From Streptomyces macrolidinus (lineage in GTDB: Bacteria; Actinomycetota; Actinomycetes; Streptomycetales; Streptomycetaceae): 64,000 nucleotides of DNA. A model generated the notes under the pieces. The model was not told the origin of the DNA, made no database searches, and saw nothing but the letters and a program-made list of their open reading frames with translations. The stretch is taken from NCBI RefSeq assembly GCF_023887685.1, contig NZ_JAMWMR010000002.1:1-64000 (forward strand). The letters run 5' to 3'. A program made the translations under genes and the position numbers. Positions 27,858 to 35,941 of this stretch are shown piece by piece (the stretch's first letter is position 1; each line of letters begins with the position of its first letter).

Positions 27858-28415
27858 ATGACCGCCGCACAAGCAGACCTGCAAGCGGAATTCCTGGAAT
27901 TGCCGGGGGACGTACGGATCGACCGTCCGGAGGTGTCGGACGGGGCCGCTCTCTGGCGCCTCGCCAAGGACTCCGAAGCCCTCGACCTCAACTCCTCCTA
28001 CAGCTATCTGCTGTGGTGCCGTGACTTCGCCGGCACCTCGGCGGTGGCGCGTACCGGCGACGGGCGACCCGTCGGGTTCGTCACGGCGTATCTGCGGCCC
28101 GACCGCCCCCGCACCCTGCTGGTGTGGCAGGTCGCGGTGGACGCCGCCCACCGCGGACACGGGCTCGCGGCGCGCATGCTCGACGCGCTCATGGCACGGG
28201 TGAGGTCCGAGCACGGGGTGACCGGGATGGAGACGACGATCACCCCCGGCAACACCGCCTCCGAACGGCTCTTCACCTCCTTCGCCACCCGGCACGGCGC
28301 ACGGCTCGAACGCGATGTCCTGTTCGAGGCACGCCAGTTCCCCGACGGACCGCACGACCCCGAGGTCCTCTACCGCATAGGCCTGCCCGCGGCCACGACT
28401 GCGGCGACCGCGTAG
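27858..28415 (+). CDS. ectA: Diaminobutyrate acetyltransferase EctA
   Basis: GNAT enzyme that acetylates L-2,4-diaminobutyrate at the gamma nitrogen, the second step of ectoine synthesis. The 185-residue protein has LDLNSSYSYLLWCRDFAGTS near residue 45, the acetyl-CoA site VDAAHRGHGLAARMLDALM near 95, and TTITPGNTASERLF near 120. I chose ATG 27858 since homology begins soon after; no Shine-Dalgarno is visible. First gene of ectABCD. Confidence 0.95.
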   Translation: MTAAQADLQAEFLELPGDVRIDRPEVSDGAALWRLAKDSEALDLNSSYSYLLWCRDFAGTSAVARTGDGRPVGFVTAYLRPDRPRTLLVWQVAVDAAHRGHGLAARMLDALMARVRSEHGVTGMETTITPGNTASERLFTSFATRHGARLERDVLFEARQFPDGPHDPEVLYRIGLPAATTAATA

Positions 28416-28527
28416 ACCCGCGGCCCGACCCGCACGCCGCACGCACTCCGCACGCACTCCGCCCGCGTCCCACGCCCCCTGTCCCACGCACTCCGTACCT
28501 CCCCCACATACCGAGGAGCGTTTCCGC
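28416..28527 (+). repeat. C-rich repetitive ectA-ectB spacer
   Basis: The 112-bp spacer is very rich in C and poor in A/T. It contains GCACGCACTCC twice in tandem (28439-28460) and a third near-copy at 28484-28494. The ectB ribosome site GAGGAGCG follows. The spacer does not code convincingly. Such a track would make an unstructured mRNA segment between two coupled genes. Confidence 0.6.
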
Positions 28528-29799
28528 GTGACCATCACCCAGCCAGACCTCAGCGTCTTCGAGACCCTGGAGTCGGAGGTGCGCAGCTACTGCCGCGGCT
28601 GGCCCACCGTCTTCGACCATGCGCGGGGCAGCCGCATGTACGACGAGGACGGGCACGAGTACCTCGACTTCTTCGCCGGCGCCGGATCACTCAACTACGG
28701 CCACAACAACCCCGTACTGAAACGGGCGTTGATCGACTACCTGGAGCGGGACGGCGTCACCCACGGGCTCGACATGTCCACCGTCGCCAAGCGCTCGTTC
28801 CTGCGCGCCTTCAAGGAACTGGTCCTGGCGCCGCGCGACTTGCCGTACAAGGTCATGTTCCCGGGCCCCACCGGCACCAACGCCGTAGAGTCCGCACTCA
28901 AGTTGGCCCGCAAGGTGAAGGGGCGCGAGTCGATCGTGTCCTTCACCAACGCCTTCCACGGGATGTCCCTCGGGTCCCTTGCCGTCACCGGCAACGCCTT
29001 TAAGCGCGCGGGCGCAGGAATCCCGCTCGTCCACGGGACACCCATGCCCTTCGACCAGTATCTCGACGGCGCGGTCCCGGACTTCCTGTGGTTCGAGCGA
29101 CTGTTGGAGGACCAGGGGTCCGGGCTGAACCGGCCCGCCGCCGTCATCGTGGAGACCGTCCAGGGCGAGGGCGGCATCAACGTGGCCCGGCCCGAGTGGC
29201 TGCGGTCCCTCGCCGACCTGTGCGCACGGCGCGACATGCTGCTGATCGTCGACGACATCCAGATGGGCTGCGGCCGGACCGGCGCGTTCTTCTCCTTCGA
29301 GGAGGCGGGGATCGTGCCGGACATCGTCACCGTGTCCAAGTCCATCAGCGGCTACGGACTCCCCATGTCGCTGTGCCTGTTCAAGCCGGAGCTGGACCTC
29401 TGGGAGCCGGGCGAGCACAACGGCACCTTCCGCGGCAACAACCCCGCGTTCGTCACGGCCACCGCCACGCTGGAGACCTACTGGAGCGACGGGTCGGCCA
29501 TGGAGAAGCAGACCCGGGCGCGCGGTGAGCAGGTCGAGCAGGAGCTGATCTCGATCACCGAGGAGAACCTCGCCGACGTCAGGGAGTATCGCGGGCGCGG
29601 GCTGGTGTGGGGCCTGGAGTTCCACGACCGGACACGGGCCGAGCGGGTCGCGCGGCGCGCCTTCGACCTCGGGCTGCTGATCGAGACTTCGGGCCCCGAG
29701 AGCGAGGTCGTCAAGCTGCTCCCGGCCCTGACCATCACCCCCGACGAGCTGGACGAGGGCCTCGGCGTCCTCGCCCGCGCCGTCCGCGAGACCGCCTGA
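28528..29799 (+). CDS. ectB: Diaminobutyrate-2-oxoglutarate transaminase EctB
   Basis: PLP enzyme that converts aspartate semialdehyde to L-2,4-diaminobutyrate with glutamate as donor. The 423-residue class III aminotransferase has FFAGAGSLNYGHNNPVLK, FPGPTGTNAVESALKLARK, VETVQGEGGINVA, LLIVDDIQMGCGRTG with the PLP-binding Asp, and the Lys in VTVSKSISGYGLPMS. The GTG at 28528 follows GAGGAGCG by about 7 bases. Length is normal. Confidence 0.96.
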   Translation: MTITQPDLSVFETLESEVRSYCRGWPTVFDHARGSRMYDEDGHEYLDFFAGAGSLNYGHNNPVLKRALIDYLERDGVTHGLDMSTVAKRSFLRAFKELVLAPRDLPYKVMFPGPTGTNAVESALKLARKVKGRESIVSFTNAFHGMSLGSLAVTGNAFKRAGAGIPLVHGTPMPFDQYLDGAVPDFLWFERLLEDQGSGLNRPAAVIVETVQGEGGINVARPEWLRSLADLCARRDMLLIVDDIQMGCGRTGAFFSFEEAGIVPDIVTVSKSISGYGLPMSLCLFKPELDLWEPGEHNGTFRGNNPAFVTATATLETYWSDGSAMEKQTRARGEQVEQELISITEENLADVREYRGRGLVWGLEFHDRTRAERVARRAFDLGLLIETSGPESEVVKLLPALTITPDELDEGLGVLARAVRETA

Positions 29800-29804
29800 C
29801 GCTC

Positions 29805-29907
29805 CGTCAAGGCGCCGCAGGCAGAACCAAACAGGACAAGCACCAAACAGAACAACCAAGCAGGACAAGAACCGAGAGCACTAGAACCGAGCAGCACAAG
29901 CACCGAG
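29805..29907 (+). repeat. Almost T-free ectB-ectC spacer with imperfect repeats
   Basis: Bases 29809-29881 contain no T at all, and the rest of the spacer up to 29907 has a single T. The track is built from imperfect repeats such as CAGGACAAG, CCAAGCAGGACAAGAACC and GAGCAGCACAAGCACC. It lies between the ectB stop and the ectC ribosome site (TAGGAGGCG). It encodes nothing convincing. The mRNA here would lack U, hence few base pairs, leaving the ectC ribosome site open. Confidence 0.7.
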
Positions 29908-29926
29908 TAGGAGGCGTCGCAGCACC

Positions 29927-30325
29927 GTGATCGTCCGTTCGTTCAAGGAGATCGAAGGCACCGACCGGCATGTGAAGGCCGCGTCCGGCACCTGGGAGAG
30001 CAAGCGCATCGTCCTCGCCAAGGAGAAGGTCGGCTTCTCCCTGCACGAGACGATCCTGTACGCGGGCACGGAGACGACGATGTGGTACGCGAACCACATC
30101 GAGGCCGTCGTCTGCGTCGAGGGTGAGGCCGAACTCACCGACCACGAGACCGGGAAGACGTACACGATCACCCCGGGGACCATGTACCTCCTCAACGGGC
30201 ACGAGCGGCACACGCTGCGGGTCGTGGAGGACTTCCGCTGTCTGTGCGTCTTCAACCCGCCCGTGACCGGACGGGAGGACCACGACGAGCGGGGCGTCTA
30301 CCCCCTGCTCACCGAGGAGGTGTGA
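29927..30325 (+). CDS. ectC: L-ectoine synthase EctC
   Basis: Cupin enzyme that cyclises N-gamma-acetyldiaminobutyrate to ectoine. The 132-residue protein has the family core [38 protein letters not shown], and [18 protein letters not shown], including the metal-binding residues. The GTG at 29927 follows TAGGAGG. Length matches the family. Confidence 0.96.
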   Translation: MIVRSFKEIEGTDRHVKAASGTWESKRIVLAKEKVGFSLHETILYAGTETTMWYANHIEAVVCVEGEAELTDHETGKTYTITPGTMYLLNGHERHTLRVVEDFRCLCVFNPPVTGREDHDERGVYPLLTEEV

Positions 30326-30332
30326 GCGCGCC

Positions 30333-31214
30333 GTGACTTCCGATCTGTACCCCACCCGCGGCACCGCCGAGGTGTCCGTCCCGCGCCAGGACCCGGTGGT
30401 CTGGGGCGCGCCGGGCACCCCGGGACCGTTCTCCGTCGCCGACCTCCAGGCGTACGAACGCGACGGCTTCTTCGGTGTCGACGCGCTGCTCACCGAGGAC
30501 GAAGTCGCCCGCTACCACCGGGAGTTGCAGCGGCTGGTCACCGACCCGGCGGTGCGCGCGGACGAGCGGTCGGTGCTGGAGCCGAGGTCGAAGGAGATCC
30601 GGTCCGTCTTCGAAGTGCACCGGATCAGCGAGGTGTTCGCGGAGCTGGTGCGCGACGAGCGCGTGGCCGGGCGGGCGCGGCAGATCCTCGGCTCGGATGT
30701 GTACGTCCACCAGTCGCGGATCAACGTCAAGCCCGGCTTCGGGGCCAGCGGCTTCTACTGGCACTCCGACTTCGAGACCTGGCACGCCGAGGACGGTCTG
30801 CCGCACATGCGGACGGTGTCCGTCTCGATCGCGCTGACCGAGAACCACGACACCAACGGCAGCCTCATGATCATGCCGGGTTCGCACCGGACGTTCCTGG
30901 GGTGCGCCGGGGCCACGCCGAAGGACAACTACAAGAAGTCGCTGCAGATGCAGGACGCGGGTACGCCGTCGGACGCGGCGCTGACCGCGATGGCGAGCAG
31001 CCACGGCATCAACTTGTTCACGGGCAGGGCGGGTTCGGCGACCTGGTTCGACTGCAACTGCATGCACGGCTCCGGGGACAACATCACCCCGTTCCCGCGC
31101 AGCAACGTCTTCATCGTGTTCAACAGCGTGGAGAACGCGGCGGTGGAACCGTTCGCGGCGCCGGTGCGCAGGCCGGAGTTCATCGGGGCGAGGGACTTCA
31201 CGCCGGTGCGCTGA
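30333..31214 (+). CDS. ectD: Ectoine hydroxylase EctD
   Basis: Fe(II)/2-oxoglutarate dioxygenase that makes 5-hydroxyectoine. The 293-residue protein has FYWHSDFETWHAEDGLPHMR, with the iron ligands His and Asp, then NGSLMIMPGSHRTFLGC and WFDCNCMHGSGDNITPFPRS, with the distal His. It starts seven bases after ectC, with GAGGAGGTG overlapping the ectC end as ribosome site. Its presence means the strain can make hydroxyectoine as well as ectoine. Confidence 0.96.
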   Translation: MTSDLYPTRGTAEVSVPRQDPVVWGAPGTPGPFSVADLQAYERDGFFGVDALLTEDEVARYHRELQRLVTDPAVRADERSVLEPRSKEIRSVFEVHRISEVFAELVRDERVAGRARQILGSDVYVHQSRINVKPGFGASGFYWHSDFETWHAEDGLPHMRTVSVSIALTENHDTNGSLMIMPGSHRTFLGCAGATPKDNYKKSLQMQDAGTPSDAALTAMASSHGINLFTGRAGSATWFDCNCMHGSGDNITPFPRSNVFIVFNSVENAAVEPFAAPVRRPEFIGARDFTPVR

Positions 31215-31240
31215 GCGAGCGCCGCTGAACGAGCACCGCT

Positions 31241-31280
31241 GAGCGGGCTGCCCGTCCTTCACAGGACCGGCGGCCCGCTC
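31241..31280. terminator. Terminator between ectD and the convergent aminotransferase
   Basis: GAGCGGGC (31241-31248) pairs perfectly with GCCCGCTC (31273-31280), and an inner GTCCT/AGGAC stem extends the hairpin. It sits between two convergent genes and can serve both. No U-tract, as usual in this genome. Confidence 0.65.
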
Positions 31281-31295
31281 GGCCGTGCGCTGGGC

Positions 31296-32345
31296 TCAGT
31301 CGGCCAGGACGTCCAGGAGTCGGTCGACGTCCGTCGGGGTGTTGTAGAGGTGGAAGGCGACCCGCAGGTTGCCCGCGCGGTCCGAGACCTCGACGCCCGC
31401 CTGGCTCAACTCGCCCTGGCGGTGCCCCAGTTCGGGAACGGAGACGATCGGGGAGCCCGGGGCGGGTACCGGTGCGACGTCCAGGGTGCGCAGGCCGTCC
31501 CGGAAGCGGTCGGCGAGGGCGAGGTCATGGGTGCGGACCCGCTCCACGCCGAGTTGCTCCAGCAGTTCGAGGGAGCGGCGGGCGCCCGCGTAGGCGAAGG
31601 GGGCGGGGCTCTCGTCGAACCGCCGGGCGGAGTGGGCGAGTTCGGCGACCGGTCCGTAGCAACTGTCCCAGGGTTCCTCACCGGCCACCCAGCCCGCGAA
31701 GAGCGGGGTGAGGGACCCGAGGTCGTCCGGGACCACCAGGAAGGTCACCCCGCGCGGGCACAGCAGCCACTTGAAGGCGACGGAGGCGACGTAGTCGTAC
31801 GCCCCCGCGTCGAACTCCAGCCATCCGGCGGCCTGGGACGCGTCCACGTACGTACGGGCGCCATGCTCACGCGCGGACGCCCGCACGGCGGACAGGTCGG
31901 CGATACGGCCGTCGGCGGACTGCGCGGCGCTGACCGCGACGAGCGCCGTACCGGGGCGTACGGACTCGGCGATCCGCTCGAGCGGGACCGTACGGACCGT
32001 GAGGTCACCGCGCACATGGAAGGGGTTCACCAGGGAGCTGAAGTCGCCCTCGGCGGTGAGCACCTCGGCGCCCTTCGGCAGCGAGGCCGCGATCAGCCCG
32101 GTGTAGACGGCGACCGAGGCCCCTGCCGCCACCCGCCGGACGGGAACGCCCATCAGCCGGGCGAAGGAGGCACGGGCGGCCTCGACATCGGTGGACATGT
32201 CGGCCGGCTGCCCGGCGGCGGCCGACTCCAGCGCGCCCCGCATGCTCTCCACGGTGCGCGCCGGAAGCAGCCCGGTGCTCGCGGTGTTCAGATAGGTGTT
32301 CTTCGGAGCGAACTCGGCCTGGACGAGGGTCTCGAAGGTCTCCAT
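31296..32345 (-). CDS. Class V aminotransferase / cysteine desulfurase-like
   Basis: A 349-residue PLP protein starting METFETLVQAEFAPKNTYLN. Markers are NTASTGLLPARTVESM, VAVYTGLIAASLPKGAEVL, AVSAAQSADGRIAD, TYVDASQAAGWLEFD and the Lys in VASVAFKWLLCPRGVTF. The sequence resembles isopenicillin N epimerase- and cysteine-desulfurase-like class V proteins but lacks an obvious active-site Cys loop. It lies convergent to ectD. Substrate unknown. Confidence 0.82.
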   Translation of the reverse strand: METFETLVQAEFAPKNTYLNTASTGLLPARTVESMRGALESAAAGQPADMSTDVEAARASFARLMGVPVRRVAAGASVAVYTGLIAASLPKGAEVLTAEGDFSSLVNPFHVRGDLTVRTVPLERIAESVRPGTALVAVSAAQSADGRIADLSAVRASAREHGARTYVDASQAAGWLEFDAGAYDYVASVAFKWLLCPRGVTFLVVPDDLGSLTPLFAGWVAGEEPWDSCYGPVAELAHSARRFDESPAPFAYAGARRSLELLEQLGVERVRTHDLALADRFRDGLRTLDVAPVPAPGSPIVSVPELGHRQGELSQAGVEVSDRAGNLRVAFHLYNTPTDVDRLLDVLAD

Positions 32346-32422
32346 GGCACCACTGTGCGACCCCCCGAGCCCCAAGTCCATCGCGAACCGCCGCGCGAGT
32401 CCGGCGGCCCAGGGCTCGGGAA

Positions 32423-33217
32423 CTAGCCGACGAAGTACGTCGGGTTCGGGAGCTTGTAGCGCTTGTCGGCGTGGCCTCCGTCGAGGTCCGAGTACTGGTC
32501 GCCGAAGTTGGCGATGATGTTGTACCCGAGGGACTCGATGTGCGCGCGGGTACCCGACTTGTACTGCACGGTCGTGCACTTCCACGTGCCCGGCGTGGCG
32601 CAGGAGTTCAGGTAGGCGGGCGGGTTGGCGGTGTCCTTGAGGAAGATGTGCGCGGCGTCGAGGTCGACGTCCGCACCGACCTTCTTCAGGTTCTCGACCG
32701 CGTAGGCGCGCTGCGACTCGTTCAGGCCGGAGTTGTAGAAGACCTCGACGCCCTTGGCCTTGGCGTAGTTGATCAGGTCCGGGGTGCCGGGGACGGCCGG
32801 GCGGTCGGCCTTGGCCACGTAGTCGGCCCAGGTCGCCGAGTTGTAGGTGTAGTTGGTCTTCTTCTCGTAGTCGAGGCTGAGCAGCAGGGTGTCGTCGATG
32901 TCGAAGACGACCGCGGGCTTCTGCCCCTTGTGCTGCGCCTTGCGGGACGCCTGGTCGATGTACTTCTTGGCGTCCGCCTCGATACCGGTGAGGTCCTTGA
33001 CGTACTGGCTGTCCGCGGACGGCTGGTACACGCCGTTGCTGTCGAGCGTGGTGCCGTAGTAGGTGTCGATGTCCTTGACCAGGACGCCGATGTTGTACGG
33101 CTCCTTGGTCGAGTTCGCCGTCGACTGACCGGCGGTGGCGGCACCCGCGCCGTACAGGGCGGCACCGGCCACGGCACAGGCGGCGGCGAGGGACACGAGA
33201 CGAAGTGGCTTCTGCAT
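32423..33217 (-). CDS. Secreted HAD-family acid phosphatase
   Basis: A 264-residue protein with an N-terminal signal sequence (LRLVSLAAACAVAGAALYGA). It carries the HAD motif I VVFDIDDTLLLSLDYE near residue 105, VEVFYNSGLNESQR near 155 (motif II area), and GDQYSDLDGG near the end (motif IV). This matches the class B / plant acid phosphatase-like HAD group. Two Cys near residue 215 may form a disulfide outside the cell. It lies divergent from the MFS transporter. Probably a secreted phosphomonoesterase. Confidence 0.88.
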   Translation of the reverse strand: MQKPLRLVSLAAACAVAGAALYGAGAATAGQSTANSTKEPYNIGVLVKDIDTYYGTTLDSNGVYQPSADSQYVKDLTGIEADAKKYIDQASRKAQHKGQKPAVVFDIDDTLLLSLDYEKKTNYTYNSATWADYVAKADRPAVPGTPDLINYAKAKGVEVFYNSGLNESQRAYAVENLKKVGADVDLDAAHIFLKDTANPPAYLNSCATPGTWKCTTVQYKSGTRAHIESLGYNIIANFGDQYSDLDGGHADKRYKLPNPTYFVG

Positions 33218-33427
33218 GACTGGATTTCTACGCGCGTCACCCCCACGCGCGCGAGCCCTGTTGCCCGATCGATATCTCCGGGCCGGCGATTCACAGGCTC
33301 GTTCACGCGTACGTACGGGGCCGTTCACGACAGTGACGGTGACTCAGCCGACTCGGCGTCACCGACCGGGCTTCTAGGGCATCTGCCCGATCCGCGCCCC
33401 ACCGTCTTAGCACCACGCTGTCCAGCC

Positions 33428-34645
33428 ATGACGAAGACATGGACCGGTGCGCGTGTGCTGCGCGACCGTAACGCGGGGCTCTATCTGGGCGGGGTGGTGG
33501 TCTCCGGCTTCGGCACCTCGGCGATGTGGCTGGCGGCCGGGGTGTGGGTCAAGGACCTCACGGGCTCGAACGGCCTGGCCGCCCTGTGCCTGCTCGCCAT
33601 GTGGGCGCCGTCCCTGATCGGCCCCGCCCTTGGCACACTCGCCGACCGCACCCGCCGCAAGCCGCTGCTGATCGGCACGAACCTGGCCCTGGCGGCCGTC
33701 CTGCTCGCCCTCTTCGCCGTCGGCTCCCCGGGCCGGGTGTGGCTCGTGTACGTGGTGCTGTTCCTGTACGGCGCGGCGGGGATCGTGCACGACGCGGCCG
33801 AGTCGGCGCTGGTCACCGCCGCCGTCGACAGTTCCCTGCTCGGCGACTTCAACGGGCTGCGGATGACGGCCACCGAGGGCATGAAGCTCGTGGCGCCGCT
33901 GACGGGGGCGGGTGTGTACGCGGTCTACGGCGGCCCGGCCGTGGCCCTCCTGGACGCGGTCACGTTCGTCCTGGCCACCGGCCTGTACGCGGGTCTGCGC
34001 GTCCGCGAGAGCCGCCCGGAGCCGCCCACCACGGGCTGGCGCGCGCAGACGGCCGAGGGCGCCCGCTACCTGTGGGCGCACCCGCGGCTGCGGCCCCTGG
34101 TGCTGGCGGGCGGCATCACGATGCTCTGCGCGGGCGTCAACGGCGCGCTGATCTACGCCGTCGTCGACGGGCTCGGGCACGCCCCCTCGTACGCCGGTGT
34201 GCTCGCCGCCGTCCAGGGGCTCGGCTCGGTGGCGGTGGGGCTGACCTCGGGCGCCGCGCTGCGCCGCCTCGGCGCGCGCCGCTTCGCGGGCTGGGGCATC
34301 GCCGTGGTGGCCGCCGGGGTGGCGCTGCGGGCGATCCCGTCCGACCCGGTGGCGCTGGTGTGCAGCGCGGCGATCGGAGTGGGCCTGCCCTGCGCTCTGA
34401 TCGCCGCGTTCACCACGGTGCAGCGCGAAACGCCCGACCGACTGCTGGGCCGTACGGCCGCCACGGCGAGCACCCTGGTCTTCGCGCCGAACGCGATCGG
34501 GCTCGCGGTGGGCGCCGGGCTGGTCGATCCGCTCGGCCATCGGGTGGTGCTCGTGGTGCTGGGAGTGCTTCTGCCCTGGGCGGCGCTCCCGCTGCGTCAA
34601 CGCCCGGCTTGGGTAAGGGAACGGCAAAGGGGTGTCGCTCGTTGA
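33428..34645 (+). CDS. MFS transporter
   Basis: A 405-residue membrane protein with about 12 hydrophobic segments and the MFS loop-2/3 signature LGTLADRTRRKPLLIGTNLA near residue 70. The layout resembles the enterobactin-exporter/macrolide-efflux type MFS_3 group. I chose ATG 33428, where membrane homology begins; the open frame upstream is antisense to the phosphatase gene. Substrate unknown. The TerD gene begins 6 bases after its stop, so they may be co-transcribed. Confidence 0.87.
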   Translation: MTKTWTGARVLRDRNAGLYLGGVVVSGFGTSAMWLAAGVWVKDLTGSNGLAALCLLAMWAPSLIGPALGTLADRTRRKPLLIGTNLALAAVLLALFAVGSPGRVWLVYVVLFLYGAAGIVHDAAESALVTAAVDSSLLGDFNGLRMTATEGMKLVAPLTGAGVYAVYGGPAVALLDAVTFVLATGLYAGLRVRESRPEPPTTGWRAQTAEGARYLWAHPRLRPLVLAGGITMLCAGVNGALIYAVVDGLGHAPSYAGVLAAVQGLGSVAVGLTSGAALRRLGARRFAGWGIAVVAAGVALRAIPSDPVALVCSAAIGVGLPCALIAAFTTVQRETPDRLLGRTAATASTLVFAPNAIGLAVGAGLVDPLGHRVVLVVLGVLLPWAALPLRQRPAWVRERQRGVAR

Positions 34646-34651
34646 CCCGGC

Positions 34652-35848
34652 ATGACCGCTATGACCCCCGGCTCGAACATCCCTCTCGCCGTCGCCCGTG
34701 TGACGGTGGACGTCGCCGCCCCGGTACGGCTCGACGTGTCGGGCCTGCTGCTCACCGCCGACGGCAAGGTGCGCTCGGACGACGACTTCATCTTCTACAA
34801 CCAACCATCAGGACCGGGGGTGACCTACCGCTCGGGCGGCGGCACCGCCCCCGACGCGATCACCGTCGACACGGCCTCCCTCCCCCCGGACATCGAGAAG
34901 ATCGTCGTCACGGCGAGCCCCGACGCCGCGGGCCAGACCTTCCAGGGCATCGAGCCGACGGCCACGATCCGCAGCGCGGACGACCACGGCGTGCTGGCCA
35001 CGTTCACCCCGCCCCGGCTCGGCTCGGAGACGGCCCTGGTCGTCGTGGAGATCTACCGGCGCAACGGCCAGTGGAAGGCCCGCGCCGTCGGCCAGGGATA
35101 TGCCGACGGACTGGCGGGCATCGCCACGGACTTCGGTGTCACGGTGGAGGAACCCACCCCCGCGCCGCAGCCGATGGCGCCCCCGCAGGCCGTGCCGCAG
35201 ATGCCGGTGACCGCTCCCCCGCCGCCGTCCGCCCCGCCCACGGTCGGCACCGGCGCCGGCGTCGGCGCCGGGAAGATCAACCTCGACAAGGGCCGGGTCA
35301 GCCTCCAGAAGAACCAGACGGTGTCCCTCGTCAAGGGCGGCCGGCCGCTGCTCTCCCAGGTGAGAATGGGCCTCGGCTGGGAGCCCGCGTTCCGCGGCAA
35401 GGACATCGACCTGGACGCCTCCGTCATCGCGTACGGCCCGCAGCGCAACCACATCGACAGTTGCTACTTCGGCAAGCTGTCGATCCTGAACGGCGCGATC
35501 AAGCACTCCGGCGACAACCTCACGGGCGAGGGCGGCGGTGACGACGAGGTGATCGTGGTCGACCTCGGCCGCGTGCCGCAGGACGTCACGGGCCTGGTCT
35601 TCACCGTGAACTCGTTCTCCGGGCAGAAGTTCACGGAGGTCGCCAAGGCCTACTGCCGTCTGGTCGACGCCGCCTCCGGCGAGGAACTCGTCCGCTTCGA
35701 CCTCACGCGGACCGAGCCGCAGACCGGCGTGATGATGGCCAAGCTCATCCGCACGTTCACCGGCGAGTGGGAGATGACGGCCATGGGCGACTACCTCAAG
35801 GCCCGTACGGTACGGAACATGGTGAAGCCCGCGGCGCAGGCGCTGTGA
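34652..35848 (+). CDS. Tandem TerD-domain protein
   Basis: A 398-residue protein with two TerD/CABP-type domains joined by a Pro/Ala linker (about residues 165-210). The first domain has ADGKVRSDDDFIFYNQP but lacks the usual DLDAS motif at its start. The second is complete, with GKDIDLDASVIAYGPQRNHI and GEGGGDDEVIVVDL, the likely calcium-binding acidic loops. TerD proteins occur in tellurite-resistance and stress or signalling gene sets. No ter operon surrounds this gene. Confidence 0.9.
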   Translation: MTAMTPGSNIPLAVARVTVDVAAPVRLDVSGLLLTADGKVRSDDDFIFYNQPSGPGVTYRSGGGTAPDAITVDTASLPPDIEKIVVTASPDAAGQTFQGIEPTATIRSADDHGVLATFTPPRLGSETALVVVEIYRRNGQWKARAVGQGYADGLAGIATDFGVTVEEPTPAPQPMAPPQAVPQMPVTAPPPPSAPPTVGTGAGVGAGKINLDKGRVSLQKNQTVSLVKGGRPLLSQVRMGLGWEPAFRGKDIDLDASVIAYGPQRNHIDSCYFGKLSILNGAIKHSGDNLTGEGGGDDEVIVVDLGRVPQDVTGLVFTVNSFSGQKFTEVAKAYCRLVDAASGEELVRFDLTRTEPQTGVMMAKLIRTFTGEWEMTAMGDYLKARTVRNMVKPAAQAL

Positions 35849-35891
35849 CCGGCCGTCCGCTGTAACCCACCGTCATCGAGCATCGACGCGA

Positions 35892-35925
35892 AGGGGCCCG
35901 CACCATGGTCGTGGTGCGGGCCCCT
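35892..35925. terminator. Strong hairpin terminator
   Basis: AGGGGCCCGCACCA (35892-35905) and TGGTGCGGGCCCCT (35912-35925) are perfect 14-bp arms around a six-base loop. It lies between the convergent TerD gene and the 475-aa gene and can end transcription from both sides. Confidence 0.88.
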
Positions 35926-35941
35926 CGCAGCGGTCGGTCGC

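Noticed and set aside
28416-29926. CRISPR-like array in the ect spacers
   Set aside because: The repeats are short, imperfect and have no regular spacers or cas genes; they are low-complexity intergenic DNA.
32471-33427. Long N-terminal extension of the MFS transporter
   Set aside because: It is antisense to the HAD phosphatase and has no membrane or domain signal; homology starts at the ATG at 33428.
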